A stretch of 64,000 nucleotides of DNA from a virus, in the IMG/VR virus record IMGVR_UViG_3300033146_001239, positions 1-64,000 of that record; one strand, written 5' to 3'. The translations under genes and the position numbers were made by a program. The notes beneath the pieces are model-generated. The model saw only the letters and a program-made list of their open reading frames with translations. It had not been told where the DNA came from and did not search any database. Position 1 is the stretch's first letter. Every line of letters begins with the position of its first letter. Below are positions 35,851 to 44,546 of this stretch, one piece after another.

Positions 35851-36324
35851 ATGAAAATAAATGAAATTTATAATATTTTAATTACCGAAACAAAAGAAGG
35901 TATTTCTTTCATAATAGATGATAGTGATATAGAACTTTCTGATTCAACATTAATTGAAGGTGTAATTGATGGTGAAGTTTTTGGTCACATCACAATTTCA
36001 TTTACAACCAACGGTTATTGGAAGTTTGAAGATGAAATGGATGAAGAGGGGTATGATGAATTATTCCCAGATGATAGTTTTGCAACAATCGAAGTACTCG
36101 AAGTAAATGACGAGTTTAAAGGTCAAAATTTAGCTAGACCATTAATGTTGAAAGCATTGGATTATATAAAAGAAAATGGTGAGAACGTTATTTATCTAAA
36201 CGCCTCACCTATGGGTTTCACTGGATTAGGGTTATCTAATCTAGTTAATTTTTATAAATCATTTGGTTTCAGAATTATTGTTGATGATTATTCTGGAAAT
36301 AAAGAAATGATTCTATATCTTTAA
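35851..36324 (+). CDS. GNAT-type N-acetyltransferase with capsid-targeting-like leader
   Basis: 157 residues. It starts MKINEIYNILITETKEG with an I-T-E|T site. The GNAT fold is clear: ATIEVLEVNDEFKGQNLARPLMLKAL gives the acetyl-CoA loop (Q-N-L-A near the classic Q-x-x-G-x-A) and NLVNFYKSFGFRI is the usual last strand-helix motif. It acetylates an unknown substrate. It is alone on the plus strand between two tail genes, and its 3' end overlaps the amidase stop by 4 nt. Leader plus late-type element suggest it is made late and packed into the capsid. Confidence 0.8.
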   Translation: MKINEIYNILITETKEGISFIIDDSDIELSDSTLIEGVIDGEVFGHITISFTTNGYWKFEDEMDEEGYDELFPDDSFATIEVLEVNDEFKGQNLARPLMLKALDYIKENGENVIYLNASPMGFTGLGLSNLVNFYKSFGFRIIVDDYSGNKEMILYL

Positions 36325-36941
36325 AAATTTTCTTCGACACTTAAAATCGCTGTAACATGCATCGCACCCACTTGTGATATAAATTTTTGTGTCAACATTT
36401 TTTTACACTCAATCATATTAGTATAAAAACCAGACTCTGTTAATATAGCTGGACCAGCTGTTTTTGTTAAAATAGTAAACCTAGATTCTTTATCATTATC
36501 ACCATCTGATGTATCCCTTCTCATCCTAAAAAGATTAGTTTTTTCAGCATGTTTAAAAAATACATCAGCAATTGGGTCTGACGACGTTCTACCTGGTGAT
36601 GTATAAACTTCATAACCACTAGCAGATTCAACACCAGCCGCATTACCATGTATAGATATGGTCACAACTTCTTCACCAGTTTTACTCCTAACATGATTTA
36701 TTCTATTAGCTCTTTCAGTTAACCCAATATCATATTCCTCTGGATTAACAACATAATAACTAATATTATATAATTCTAACATTTCTATTATTTTTTCCCT
36801 AATTTCGCGAACATATACCCATTCGAATAATTGAGAACCATCAGCCCATACTGGACTTCGTTTACCAGGTGTATCAGAACCATGACCAGCGTCTAATGCC
36901 CAAATATAGTTTGAATCACCAATAACTAATTTACCTTTCAT
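36321..36941 (-). CDS. N-acetylmuramoyl-L-alanine amidase (Amidase_3)
   Basis: 206 residues. The zinc-amidase motifs are in order: WALDAGHGSDTPGKRSP (first His), LFEWVYV (Glu), ISIHGNAA (second His) and ILTESGFYTN (catalytic Glu). It cuts between muramic acid and peptide. It sits among baseplate wedge genes, so it could be a tail-linked enzyme for entry, or a second endolysin beside the one at 1542-2132. It has no signal peptide. Confidence 0.88.
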   Translation of the reverse strand: MKGKLVIGDSNYIWALDAGHGSDTPGKRSPVWADGSQLFEWVYVREIREKIIEMLELYNISYYVVNPEEYDIGLTERANRINHVRSKTGEEVVTISIHGNAAGVESASGYEVYTSPGRTSSDPIADVFFKHAEKTNLFRMRRDTSDGDNDKESRFTILTKTAGPAILTESGFYTNMIECKKMLTQKFISQVGAMHVTAILSVEENF

Positions 36942-37960
36942 ACTTTAATACCTATTAATTTTAATTCTTTATCCCATTCAGTTGTATTAGCATCAGACAA
37001 CTCATCTAATTCATCTTCACCAACGCCATATAAATCCATCATATATTCAGTCATTTTCCCAGTTGTATGTGTTAAATTAAGTGTCCTATTAAATAATACT
37101 ACTTGTTCCTTTATACTATATTTTTCAATATTTTCTAATTTCTCTATCCAATACTCAAATTCTTCTATTTTTTCTTCTACTTGAGGTCCGTATTGATTTA
37201 ACCAATTATCGTGTAAGAAAAAACCATATAATTCACCCAAAGCTTCTACATCATTAGATATAATCGATAACCCATCAAAATAACCTAAATCAACTAAATC
37301 ATCAAACGTATATTCTTTTTCTTGTATGTACTCATAAGCTGAATCATAATCTTTAAAATTAGTATCATATTCTTCATTAAAGGTTTCAACACCATAATCA
37401 TCTAATTCAGATTCCATATTACCTCTCATTTCATCAACAATATAACCCATTTGTTCTTCTAAGACCCCTTTTATATTCGGCAACATTTCCAAATTTTCTA
37501 TAACTCTCTCAACTATTGGATATTCGGATAAACCTATTTCCCTTTTAATCATATCAACAATATATGAATACATATCTGTTGTTGAAAAACCTTCTATTGA
37601 ATCATAAACCCTACTTAGACCCCATTGATACCAATCATTTACATTGTGAATATTAACCCAAAATTTAAATAACCTTATTAAAACTTCCGATAAACTACTT
37701 AATAACAATCTAAGTTTACGCTCAATAATTTTAATAATGTTTTCACGTCTTTTCTCATTACCATGAAAACCTTTAGTTAATAACATACTATATTTATATT
37801 CTAATTCATATAAATACTCTAAATGTTCCTCTAATTCATCGCTATCGGTATCTTGTGGTTCAGACCACATAGATTTATCGAAAACTTTAAATGAATTTAT
37901 TTCTGGCATAGTATGCTCAGATAATAATTTTTTAATTAATTTATCTTTAATATTTTCCAT
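36938..37960 (-). CDS. Helical hypothetical protein with capsid-targeting-like leader
   Basis: 340 residues, strongly helical and acidic. It starts MENIKDKLIKKLLSEHTMPE; L-S-E|H fits a leader cut site. The body has no recognised domain but is rich in Tyr, Glu and Trp (NVNDWYQWGLSRVYDSIEG, EFEYWIEKLENIEKYSIKEQ). The start lies 6 nt after gp25. Function unknown; the leader suggests a packaged or capsid-interacting protein even though it lies in a baseplate cluster. Confidence 0.68.
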   Translation of the reverse strand: MENIKDKLIKKLLSEHTMPEINSFKVFDKSMWSEPQDTDSDELEEHLEYLYELEYKYSMLLTKGFHGNEKRRENIIKIIERKLRLLLSSLSEVLIRLFKFWVNIHNVNDWYQWGLSRVYDSIEGFSTTDMYSYIVDMIKREIGLSEYPIVERVIENLEMLPNIKGVLEEQMGYIVDEMRGNMESELDDYGVETFNEEYDTNFKDYDSAYEYIQEKEYTFDDLVDLGYFDGLSIISNDVEALGELYGFFLHDNWLNQYGPQVEEKIEEFEYWIEKLENIEKYSIKEQVVLFNRTLNLTHTTGKMTEYMMDLYGVGEDELDELSDANTTEWDKELKLIGIKV

Positions 37961-37966
37961 TATAGT

Positions 37967-38341
37967 TTAATTAATATCTTTCGATTCATAAACATCGTCA
38001 GTTACAGTATAATCAATCCTAACAATCGCTGCATAAACAACATCTTCTGCTTGCTCAACCTTAACCTCATCAATTTGTAGGTTAGGCATATATCTAGTAA
38101 CAACATCCTTAATTTCTTGTTTTATACTACTCAATGTTATATTATCATTTGGTTCGAAAATAAACTTAAGTAAATTTGTACCGAAATTAGGTAAATAAAA
38201 TCTAGTACCCCTTTGAGTTAAAATTAAATGCATTAAATCAGCTTTAATCGCACTTTCATCAGTAGTTGTTATATCTAAATAATAACCTTTTAGACTATCC
38301 TTAAACGGAAAATTGATATTTATACCTTTATCTTTTGCCAT
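37967..38341 (-). CDS. Baseplate wedge protein, T4 gp25-like (GPW_gp25)
   Basis: 124 residues, close to T4 gp25 (132). The family pattern is plain: ADLMHLILTQRGTRFYLPNFGTNLLKFIFEPND, then IKQEIKDVVTRYMPNLQIDEV. It nucleates sheath polymerisation on the baseplate wedge. It lies two genes before gp6, a common order in contractile-tail phages. Confidence 0.93.
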   Translation of the reverse strand: MAKDKGININFPFKDSLKGYYLDITTTDESAIKADLMHLILTQRGTRFYLPNFGTNLLKFIFEPNDNITLSSIKQEIKDVVTRYMPNLQIDEVKVEQAEDVVYAAIVRIDYTVTDDVYESKDIN

Positions 38342-38357
38342 AATTTTATGTTAAACA

Positions 38358-38372
38358 TTTATTTATAAATAT
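38358..38372 (-). promoter_or_regulatory. ATATTTATAAATAAA element before gp25
   Basis: Minus-strand element 31 nt before the gp25 ATG, just after the nrdJ terminator. Confidence 0.5.
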
Positions 38373-38380
38373 CAATTATA

Positions 38381-38414
38381 AAATTAAAAGAGTGGTTAAC
38401 CACTCTTTTAATTT
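38381..38414 (-). terminator. 34-nt perfect palindrome ending the reductase operon
   Basis: The two 17-nt halves are exact inverted copies (aaattaaaagagtggtt and its complement). It begins at the reductase stop codon. A-T tracts flank a GAGTGG-type core, as in factor-independent terminators. Confidence 0.75.
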
Positions 38415-40372
38415 TAATCAGTATTAAATGTGCCAACATCGACACTAATTAGTTCATCATTGGTAACATCTACCTCACAATTCCCACTGGAGCAAGCGAC
38501 TTCACCTTTAAAATTAGTAGTATCTGTTAATTCTACAACTTTAGTTAAATCTATGTTTGATAAATGTTTAAGCATTGAATTAAATGTCTCTTCTGAAATA
38601 TCTTCGAATGGGGCTTGTTTATAACTACCAGAATCATATGGTAATACTGATATACCATTAAATGTATCCCTATTTTCCCACATCCAATTACCAACATCTG
38701 GCCATTCAGTATAATCAATTTCATTCGTTATATTACCATCATTATCTCTTTTATATGTCTTCTTAATTGAAACTGTAACAGAAACATTATGATGATTAGA
38801 ACCTTTTACATGACCACCACTAATCCATTCAGTATTAAAACGTTTAACACGTTCTAATAATTCAAGTGGTGATTCATCCCTAAATATAGCCCCATCTGGT
38901 GCTTTAACTGGTACTGAAATCACTGCTTGTTCTGTTGGTCTGAAAAATTCATCTTCGATTAATTCTGGATGATTATCAGCTAAATATTGATAAATTGATT
39001 CATTTTTACCAACACGTATTCTTCTAATATAATATGGTGCGTGCCAAGCATGTATTCCAGATGATGACCCAACTACTAATGAACTAGTACCCGATGGTTT
39101 TACTGATGTTGTTCTAGCCGCTGGATTAATACCTATTAAATCAGCAACTCTTATATTTTCTTTTACAACAACTTTTGACGCTTCATTCAAGTCAAATGGT
39201 AAAACACCACCAGAGGCAATCCCAGTCATACTCACACCTAATAACGCTTCTTTTTCAGCAGTTCGTTTCCATATATCTCTTAGATAATGAAAATCTGTAT
39301 AACCAGCTTGTAACGTACCAATAAAAGATGCGGCTTTAACTAATTTATTAAGATGTTCTTGTGAATTAACAACCGTTACATCAACTTCAGTTAAATTACA
39401 AAATCCATTAGCTTTTAATGAAATTTCAGCACATGGGTTTGTCCCAACATCTTTATCATTAGTAAAAAAAACACCTGGTTCACCAGAATTTGAAGCTTCT
39501 ATTTTTCCCCATAATTCCATAAACTTAGCTTTAGTAATTTTATGTCGTAAAATAGTTGCAGAATTATTAGCACGACCACGTTGAGGGTTTAATTCCCACC
39601 AATTACCAAACTTACAAGATAACATTTCTTCATCGTCTAACGAAAATAACGAAATTAATGCAGCTCTCCTAATACCACCAGCCAAAACAGCATCCGCAAT
39701 GTGACAAACAATGTCATGAGTTTCTAATGGTGTTAGTTTATCACCATCCTCTTTTTTATTTAAAATACCCTTAATATTATGGATACAATCTTTTAATGGT
39801 TGTGGGCCTGGTGCTTTACCGCCAGAGGTTACTAATTCAGCACCTTTCTGTCTAATATCTGAATAATCAAAGATTGGTTTAGATGTATTCATACCAAAAT
39901 AACTTTTCATTAATAATTTAATCGCATCGGCCCACCCTTCAATCGAATCTGCAACTAAATAACGTCTAGTTCTATTTAGATTAGGTTTTCTAATTTCTGG
40001 TAATTTTTCAACATGATGTTTTTGAACCGAATAACCTACACCTGTACCACCTAATAATAAAAACATTGTTTCTGAAAATGCTCTCCAATCATCAATAGGT
40101 AAATACGAACAGTTGTATAATCTATTTGGGCTTATTTCTATTGGTTTACCGCCAAATTGTAAACTACGCATTGATGGTAGAACCTCTTTATTGAAGACGT
40201 ATTCGTAATTTTCCCTTATTTCTTTTTCCAGTTGTGGGTAATGTTTTATATGCATTTCCATATTTCTAGTTACGATTTCTTCCCAGGTCTCTCGTCTCTT
40301 TAATTCTGGGATATATCTTCCGTATTTCATATGTACGGTTATATCAGATAAAATTTTTCTAGATACACTCAT
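38414..40372 (-). CDS. nrdJ: Class II (adenosylcobalamin-dependent) ribonucleoside-triphosphate reductase
   Basis: 652 residues. Landmarks: YNCSYLPIDDW with the first redox Cys; FLLLGGTGVGYSVQ; NPCAEISL (active-site Cys and Glu); FCNLTEVDV (second redox Cys); KPSGTSSLVVGSSSGIHAWH; and a C-terminal CSSGNCE pair that re-reduces the active site. This is the RTPR type (Lactobacillus-like, 739 residues there, so this one is compact). It converts NTPs to dNTPs with vitamin B12 and feeds phage DNA synthesis. B12 must come from the host. It follows the helicase by 23 nt. Confidence 0.93.
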   Translation of the reverse strand: MSVSRKILSDITVHMKYGRYIPELKRRETWEEIVTRNMEMHIKHYPQLEKEIRENYEYVFNKEVLPSMRSLQFGGKPIEISPNRLYNCSYLPIDDWRAFSETMFLLLGGTGVGYSVQKHHVEKLPEIRKPNLNRTRRYLVADSIEGWADAIKLLMKSYFGMNTSKPIFDYSDIRQKGAELVTSGGKAPGPQPLKDCIHNIKGILNKKEDGDKLTPLETHDIVCHIADAVLAGGIRRAALISLFSLDDEEMLSCKFGNWWELNPQRGRANNSATILRHKITKAKFMELWGKIEASNSGEPGVFFTNDKDVGTNPCAEISLKANGFCNLTEVDVTVVNSQEHLNKLVKAASFIGTLQAGYTDFHYLRDIWKRTAEKEALLGVSMTGIASGGVLPFDLNEASKVVVKENIRVADLIGINPAARTTSVKPSGTSSLVVGSSSGIHAWHAPYYIRRIRVGKNESIYQYLADNHPELIEDEFFRPTEQAVISVPVKAPDGAIFRDESPLELLERVKRFNTEWISGGHVKGSNHHNVSVTVSIKKTYKRDNDGNITNEIDYTEWPDVGNWMWENRDTFNGISVLPYDSGSYKQAPFEDISEETFNSMLKHLSNIDLTKVVELTDTTNFKGEVACSSGNCEVDVTNDELISVDVGTFNTD

Positions 40373-40395
40373 TTACTTTTCTTCTTTTTTAATTG

Positions 40396-41787
40396 TTATG
40401 TACCACTTAAAAGTGATTCTTTTTTATTCATTGCATCGATAACTATTCGTTGGTTTTCAGCCTCTTTATTCTTTTTGGCTGCTAACATAGAAATACCACC
40501 ACCACTTTTAGTTACATCAATCTGCATAGTACCATTATTAAAAATAATATCATAAAAGATAATACCATCTTTACCAAATCTAGATTTAAGTATTGCTAAT
40601 GTTGCAGTACCATCTTCTTTTTGGTCTAATGTTTTAGCAATTGAGACAATGAAATGACCTATCTGACCTCTTTTAATTGAACCACCCATTTGGTCTGATT
40701 CAACGACTTCTGCTTTAATTGAGCTTCTGTTACCTTGAACAGCAGTCCACCCAGCTACATCGAAATCAACTAATAATGTTTCAAACGACCTCATTATATC
40801 ACCTTCTGCATCCCAAGTGTTCTGAAATGATTTAGTTGGTACAATACAATCGATATAATCTAATAAAATTAAGTCTGGTTTGAAACCTTTTGCTCTTTCT
40901 TGTCTAAGGAATTGTCTAACTTTTTGCATTGATGTCCCATCTGATGGGAATTTCTTTAACATAATTCTACCTTTACTGTTCTTTTTGGTTTCAATGAGTT
41001 CTTGTAATTCATCTCTATGATTAGATAATTCACTAAGTTCAATTCCAGACCAACACGATAAGTGTTTTCTCTGAATTACTTTCGGCATATCCTCAAAAAA
41101 GATTTGTAATACATTGTACCCTAAATCCATAGCACTATTGGCTATTTTTGTAATCATTGTTGTTTTTCCAACTCCAAAGGGGGCTAATATAACACCAAGT
41201 TCACCTTTTGCTAGACCACCATTCATATGTTCATCTAAACCAGCAATACCTGTTGGTATTGGGTCTCTAAAATCATCAGCAAGAACGGTATCAATTGAAT
41301 CTAACACGTCGACACCTTGACCTTTATCGTCACCAATCTCAAGGACCTTCTTTATCATCTCTTCGGCTTGGTCGTAATTGTCAGAATCACCCTTATCAAC
41401 TAATACTTTTAGTTTTGCAACAACTTTCTTTAATTCTTGTTGTTTACAGAAACCCATACCTTGTTTTTGGATTAATTCAGTGTCGTGTAAGTCAACTTCT
41501 TTGATTTCATCTAAGACAGTTTCGGTATACTCTAAACGAATTTCATCATTTATATCCACTTTTAAGCGAATTCGCAACGTTTCGTAATTAGGTATAATTT
41601 CACTCTCATCCCAAGCATCTTTAATTTTAACCATTAATGTTCGCATTGGTTCTTCATCAAAATAATTCGGTTCAAGAATATCTATGATAGAATTTGCGAA
41701 TTTATGGTCAGTTAAAACTTGTGCAAGAAGTCTGATTTGGAAATCATAACCTAAGTACCCTAACGTGTTATTATTTGTTTTACTCAT
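40396..41787 (-). CDS. Replicative DNA helicase, DnaB/gp41-like
   Basis: 463 residues (T4 gp41 has 475). Walker A is LAPFGVGKTTM at about 203; Walker B is DLILLDYIDC at about 305; AGWTAVQGNRSSI follows, with GGSIKRGQIGHFIVSIAK near the C-terminus. The N-terminal domain (about 1-160) is helical. It unwinds DNA at the fork together with the primase at 11641-12588. It is the distal gene of the gp32-UvsX-RNase H block. No intein is present in it, unlike the gp41 genes known from some phages. Confidence 0.92.
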   Translation of the reverse strand: MSKTNNNTLGYLGYDFQIRLLAQVLTDHKFANSIIDILEPNYFDEEPMRTLMVKIKDAWDESEIIPNYETLRIRLKVDINDEIRLEYTETVLDEIKEVDLHDTELIQKQGMGFCKQQELKKVVAKLKVLVDKGDSDNYDQAEEMIKKVLEIGDDKGQGVDVLDSIDTVLADDFRDPIPTGIAGLDEHMNGGLAKGELGVILAPFGVGKTTMITKIANSAMDLGYNVLQIFFEDMPKVIQRKHLSCWSGIELSELSNHRDELQELIETKKNSKGRIMLKKFPSDGTSMQKVRQFLRQERAKGFKPDLILLDYIDCIVPTKSFQNTWDAEGDIMRSFETLLVDFDVAGWTAVQGNRSSIKAEVVESDQMGGSIKRGQIGHFIVSIAKTLDQKEDGTATLAILKSRFGKDGIIFYDIIFNNGTMQIDVTKSGGGISMLAAKKNKEAENQRIVIDAMNKKESLLSGT

Positions 41788-41816
41788 TCTGAAACTCTTT
41801 GTAAAAATAAATATGT

Positions 41817-42281
41817 CTAAAGTTCAACTTCTCCATATTTTTTAGTAAATTTTTTACTACCCAATGTTTTTCTAATATTATAAACAATATCTGGTATAAG
41901 TGACTTAATATCAATTTGATATCTCACCGCTGGTGGGTAAACAGTACCATCAAAATCACCCTTAATTACTGATTCCTTATCGATTTTTATTTCAAAAGAA
42001 AATATGTGTTCTTTATCATAAATGTTATCCGTTGGAACATCTTCTTGCTTTTGTTCAACATATGGGTTAAATCTACCCCATAAATAATCATCAGTTTTTT
42101 CTTTTAAATCTGATTTAATTAATGAAACACAATCCTCATATAACCATTTTAAATCCATAGAATCTAAAACATTATCATTATAACCTAACACATTGAAATA
42201 TCTTTGAACTATTATGTGTCCATTGATGTATAATAAAAATTCAAATCTTTGTTCAATACTTCTTTTTTCTCTTTTTTCCAT
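41817..42281 (-). CDS. Hypothetical protein of the replication block
   Basis: 154 residues, MEKREKRSIEQRFEFLLYINGHIIVQRYF... with a clear alpha/beta mix and a Lys-rich C-terminus (TLGSKKFTKKYGEVEL). It lies between the 73-residue ORF and the helicase. No family is recognised; position suggests a replisome accessory role. Confidence 0.7.
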   Translation of the reverse strand: MEKREKRSIEQRFEFLLYINGHIIVQRYFNVLGYNDNVLDSMDLKWLYEDCVSLIKSDLKEKTDDYLWGRFNPYVEQKQEDVPTDNIYDKEHIFSFEIKIDKESVIKGDFDGTVYPPAVRYQIDIKSLIPDIVYNIRKTLGSKKFTKKYGEVEL

Positions 42282-42293
42282 TTTTATTGATTT

Positions 42294-42515
42294 TTAAATT
42301 AAACTTTTTTCTCTATTTATTATTCTTTTAAATGGGAATAAATAATTATCCATATTATAATCCCTAATTATATCCGTTAATCTATGTTCTTTCATTAACT
42401 TATGAACATTTTTAAGACTTCTACCTTCGAAATCTATTGGAGCACCAATCATTGAATCTAATGCTTGGGTGGCTTGTTGTGTCATTAACGGCTTTTTAAT
42501 TACCTTGTACACCAT
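42294..42515 (-). CDS. Small hypothetical protein of the replication block
   Basis: 73 residues, basic at both ends: MVYKVIKKPLMTQQATQALD and MDNYLFPFKRIINREKSLI. It overlaps the RNase H gene by 20 nt, which suggests coupled translation. Too short for a safe assignment; a helicase-loader role would be a guess. Confidence 0.65.
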   Translation of the reverse strand: MVYKVIKKPLMTQQATQALDSMIGAPIDFEGRSLKNVHKLMKEHRLTDIIRDYNMDNYLFPFKRIINREKSLI

Positions 42516-43314
42516 TAGTTATCCCCTCTATGATGTTCGTATAGACTTTTAACGGCTTTTTTTTATTATTAACTCTTTCATCTTGTAATTCTGTTGCTCG
42601 ATTAATTAACCAATTAACATCAACTTTTTGTGTTTTAACTTCTGGAAAATATTTTAATAATGTTTGTAAACCAAGGCCTTTAATACCTTTAATCGAGTCT
42701 GATGTATCACCAACAACAATTTTAGTGAATAACGCATTAAATAATGGGATTCCTATAGTTTCTAAATAATTAGATTTAGTTAATTCAATTTTTTTATCAA
42801 TTAAATAAATTTTCACATTATCATCAATCAACTGACCCATATCTCTATCGTTTGTCATAATAGTAATTTTATATTCACCATTATTATTATTATTACAAAA
42901 ATAGGCAATACAATCATCACCCTCGATTATATCATCTTGATATTGTCGAATAGATAATTCTTCTAAATAAGTAGAAACGATATTTTTTTGTATTAAGAAA
43001 TCTGGGTCTGGAATACTACCATTAACATAATCTTTACCGCGACCACTTTTGTAGTCGCTATATAGATTATATCGTAGTTTACCACTAAATTTTCCATCCC
43101 AAAATACATATACTTGTTGAAAAAAACTTTCATGTAAACGTTTTCGTAATAATGTTAAAAATTGATAAACACCACCAATATGGTCACCATCACGATTAAT
43201 TTCATTTTTAGCCCCGTTATACGCTCTTTTTAGTAAAGCGTTCCCATCAACTAATAATACATGTATTTGTTTTTGCTCAGAACTCATTCCCCGTTTGGGT
43301 GGTCTTCGATTCAT
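42496..43314 (-). CDS. RNase H / flap endonuclease (5'-3' exonuclease family)
   Basis: 272 residues (T4 RNase H has 305). Metal-site motifs appear in order: VLLVDGNALLKRAY, VYVFWDGKFSGKLRYNLYSDYKSGRG, EGDDCIAYF, MTNDRDMGQL and KIVVGDTSDSIKGIKGLG (the helix-hairpin-helix). It removes RNA primers and flaps on the lagging strand. It follows UvsX closely and overlaps the next small gene. Confidence 0.9.
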   Translation of the reverse strand: MNRRPPKRGMSSEQKQIHVLLVDGNALLKRAYNGAKNEINRDGDHIGGVYQFLTLLRKRLHESFFQQVYVFWDGKFSGKLRYNLYSDYKSGRGKDYVNGSIPDPDFLIQKNIVSTYLEELSIRQYQDDIIEGDDCIAYFCNNNNNGEYKITIMTNDRDMGQLIDDNVKIYLIDKKIELTKSNYLETIGIPLFNALFTKIVVGDTSDSIKGIKGLGLQTLLKYFPEVKTQKVDVNWLINRATELQDERVNNKKKPLKVYTNIIEGITNGVQGN

Positions 43315-43354
43315 CGCATAAATTTTTAAAGGTTAAACAATTTGTAAATGTATA

Positions 43355-44467
43355 TTAACTAACATACATGTCTCTCATCGATTCATCACTTGGTTCTGAC
43401 TCCTCAATAGTAATATCACCATCGGCAATATTTAATTTAGCTAAAAGATAATCTCTATGTTCATCAACATATTCATTCTTTTCAGCTGGGTTAATAAACC
43501 CGTGTGGTGTTGATGCAATTACACCATCCCAAGTTACACCACCAATTTGATTTTTTACAATCTTAATTTTTGCTTTAGTACCGAATGCATATTTAGCACC
43601 TTTACTAGTCGCGTCTAATGTAGACGTACCGTGAGATTGAATTCCACCCATGTGGATAATCTGTCTAGCCCCATAATAGAATGCTTCACCACCTTTATGC
43701 TTGATTACACCAGCACCTTGCATAGAATCAATCCATATTTTTTGAACACCCACAAAAGTATTCGTATACTCTTTACCTTCTTTTCTTGATGAAGGGATTC
43801 TGTGGTTAAGTATAGATTTAAAGGAAGTTTCTAATGAACCAGCATTCCACATATTATTTTTAGATTTAGATTTCCAAGATTGGAATCCATTGATTGAACC
43901 TATTGAATCCCAGAAGAAACAAAACTCAACTGGATATTCACCATTAGCTTGTTTATCTAATAATTCTTCAATAAACCTTGCAACATCTTCGTTTACAGCC
44001 TCACCTCGTACTTCTTTTTTCTCTTTAGCTTCTTGATAATCGAACTTACCATATTTTTCTAAAAGAGCATCATTATTTATGTATAAGAATTCACCAACAT
44101 AGTTAATAATTTCACCAGTTGATTCGTCAGTAACTTCTTCATACTTAATACCAATTTCTTTAGCATGTTCCCAAGACCAAGAATTTTCAGTATCAATTAT
44201 TACTGGTAAAATACCTAAAGATTGACATCCTACAACACCTTCATATACTGCTGTTGATTTACCAGTATCTGAAAACCCTCTAAATAATGTCACATAACCT
44301 TTAGCAACCCCAGGTAAACCAATAGCATCTTTATATGCTTTAGAGAATGGTATGTATGTTAATGGTTTATCTTTAACAGATAAATCACTTATACCTAAAT
44401 CTTTTCGTATATCAGCCATGCTAAATGTTTTTTTCTTTATTGGTTTTTTTGGACTTTTTTTTGGCAT
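43355..44467 (-). CDS. UvsX/RecA-like recombinase
   Basis: 370 residues (T4 UvsX has 391). Walker A is FRGFSDTGKSTAVYEG, then LPVIIDTENSWSWEHA; Walker B is VEFCFFWDSIGS. The DNA-binding loop region (KEYTNTFVGVQKIWIDSMQGAGVI) and AFGTKAKIKIVKNQIGG follow. It pairs homologous strands and starts recombination-dependent replication with gp32 and gp46/47. The start is a basic stretch (KKSPKKPIKKKTF). Confidence 0.93.
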   Translation of the reverse strand: MPKKSPKKPIKKKTFSMADIRKDLGISDLSVKDKPLTYIPFSKAYKDAIGLPGVAKGYVTLFRGFSDTGKSTAVYEGVVGCQSLGILPVIIDTENSWSWEHAKEIGIKYEEVTDESTGEIINYVGEFLYINNDALLEKYGKFDYQEAKEKKEVRGEAVNEDVARFIEELLDKQANGEYPVEFCFFWDSIGSINGFQSWKSKSKNNMWNAGSLETSFKSILNHRIPSSRKEGKEYTNTFVGVQKIWIDSMQGAGVIKHKGGEAFYYGARQIIHMGGIQSHGTSTLDATSKGAKYAFGTKAKIKIVKNQIGGVTWDGVIASTPHGFINPAEKNEYVDEHRDYLLAKLNIADGDITIEESEPSDESMRDMYVS

Positions 44468-44496
44468 TTTAATTTTTTTAATAAAACGTTATTGTT

Positions 44497-44522
44497 AAAA
44501 TGCGTAGCTAGCTACGCATTTT
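44497..44522 (-). terminator. 26-nt perfect palindrome after gp32
   Basis: aaaatgcgtagct is followed by its exact complement, with a T-run beyond. It lies between the gp32 stop and the UvsX start and would lower read-through, setting gp32 above UvsX. An operator role is possible but less likely. Confidence 0.72.
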
Positions 44523-44546
44523 TTAATTTATGGTCATTACCTTTTT

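Noticed and set aside
38381-38414. Perfect palindrome as a repressor operator
   Set aside because: It lies at the end of a gene with AT tracts, like the other perfect palindromes here at 44497 and 63296, which all follow stop codons; a terminator is simpler.
40396-41787. Intein in the helicase or reductase genes, as known in other fractured phage genes
   Set aside because: Walker A and active-site regions of gp41, UvsX and NrdJ read through without intein blocks.
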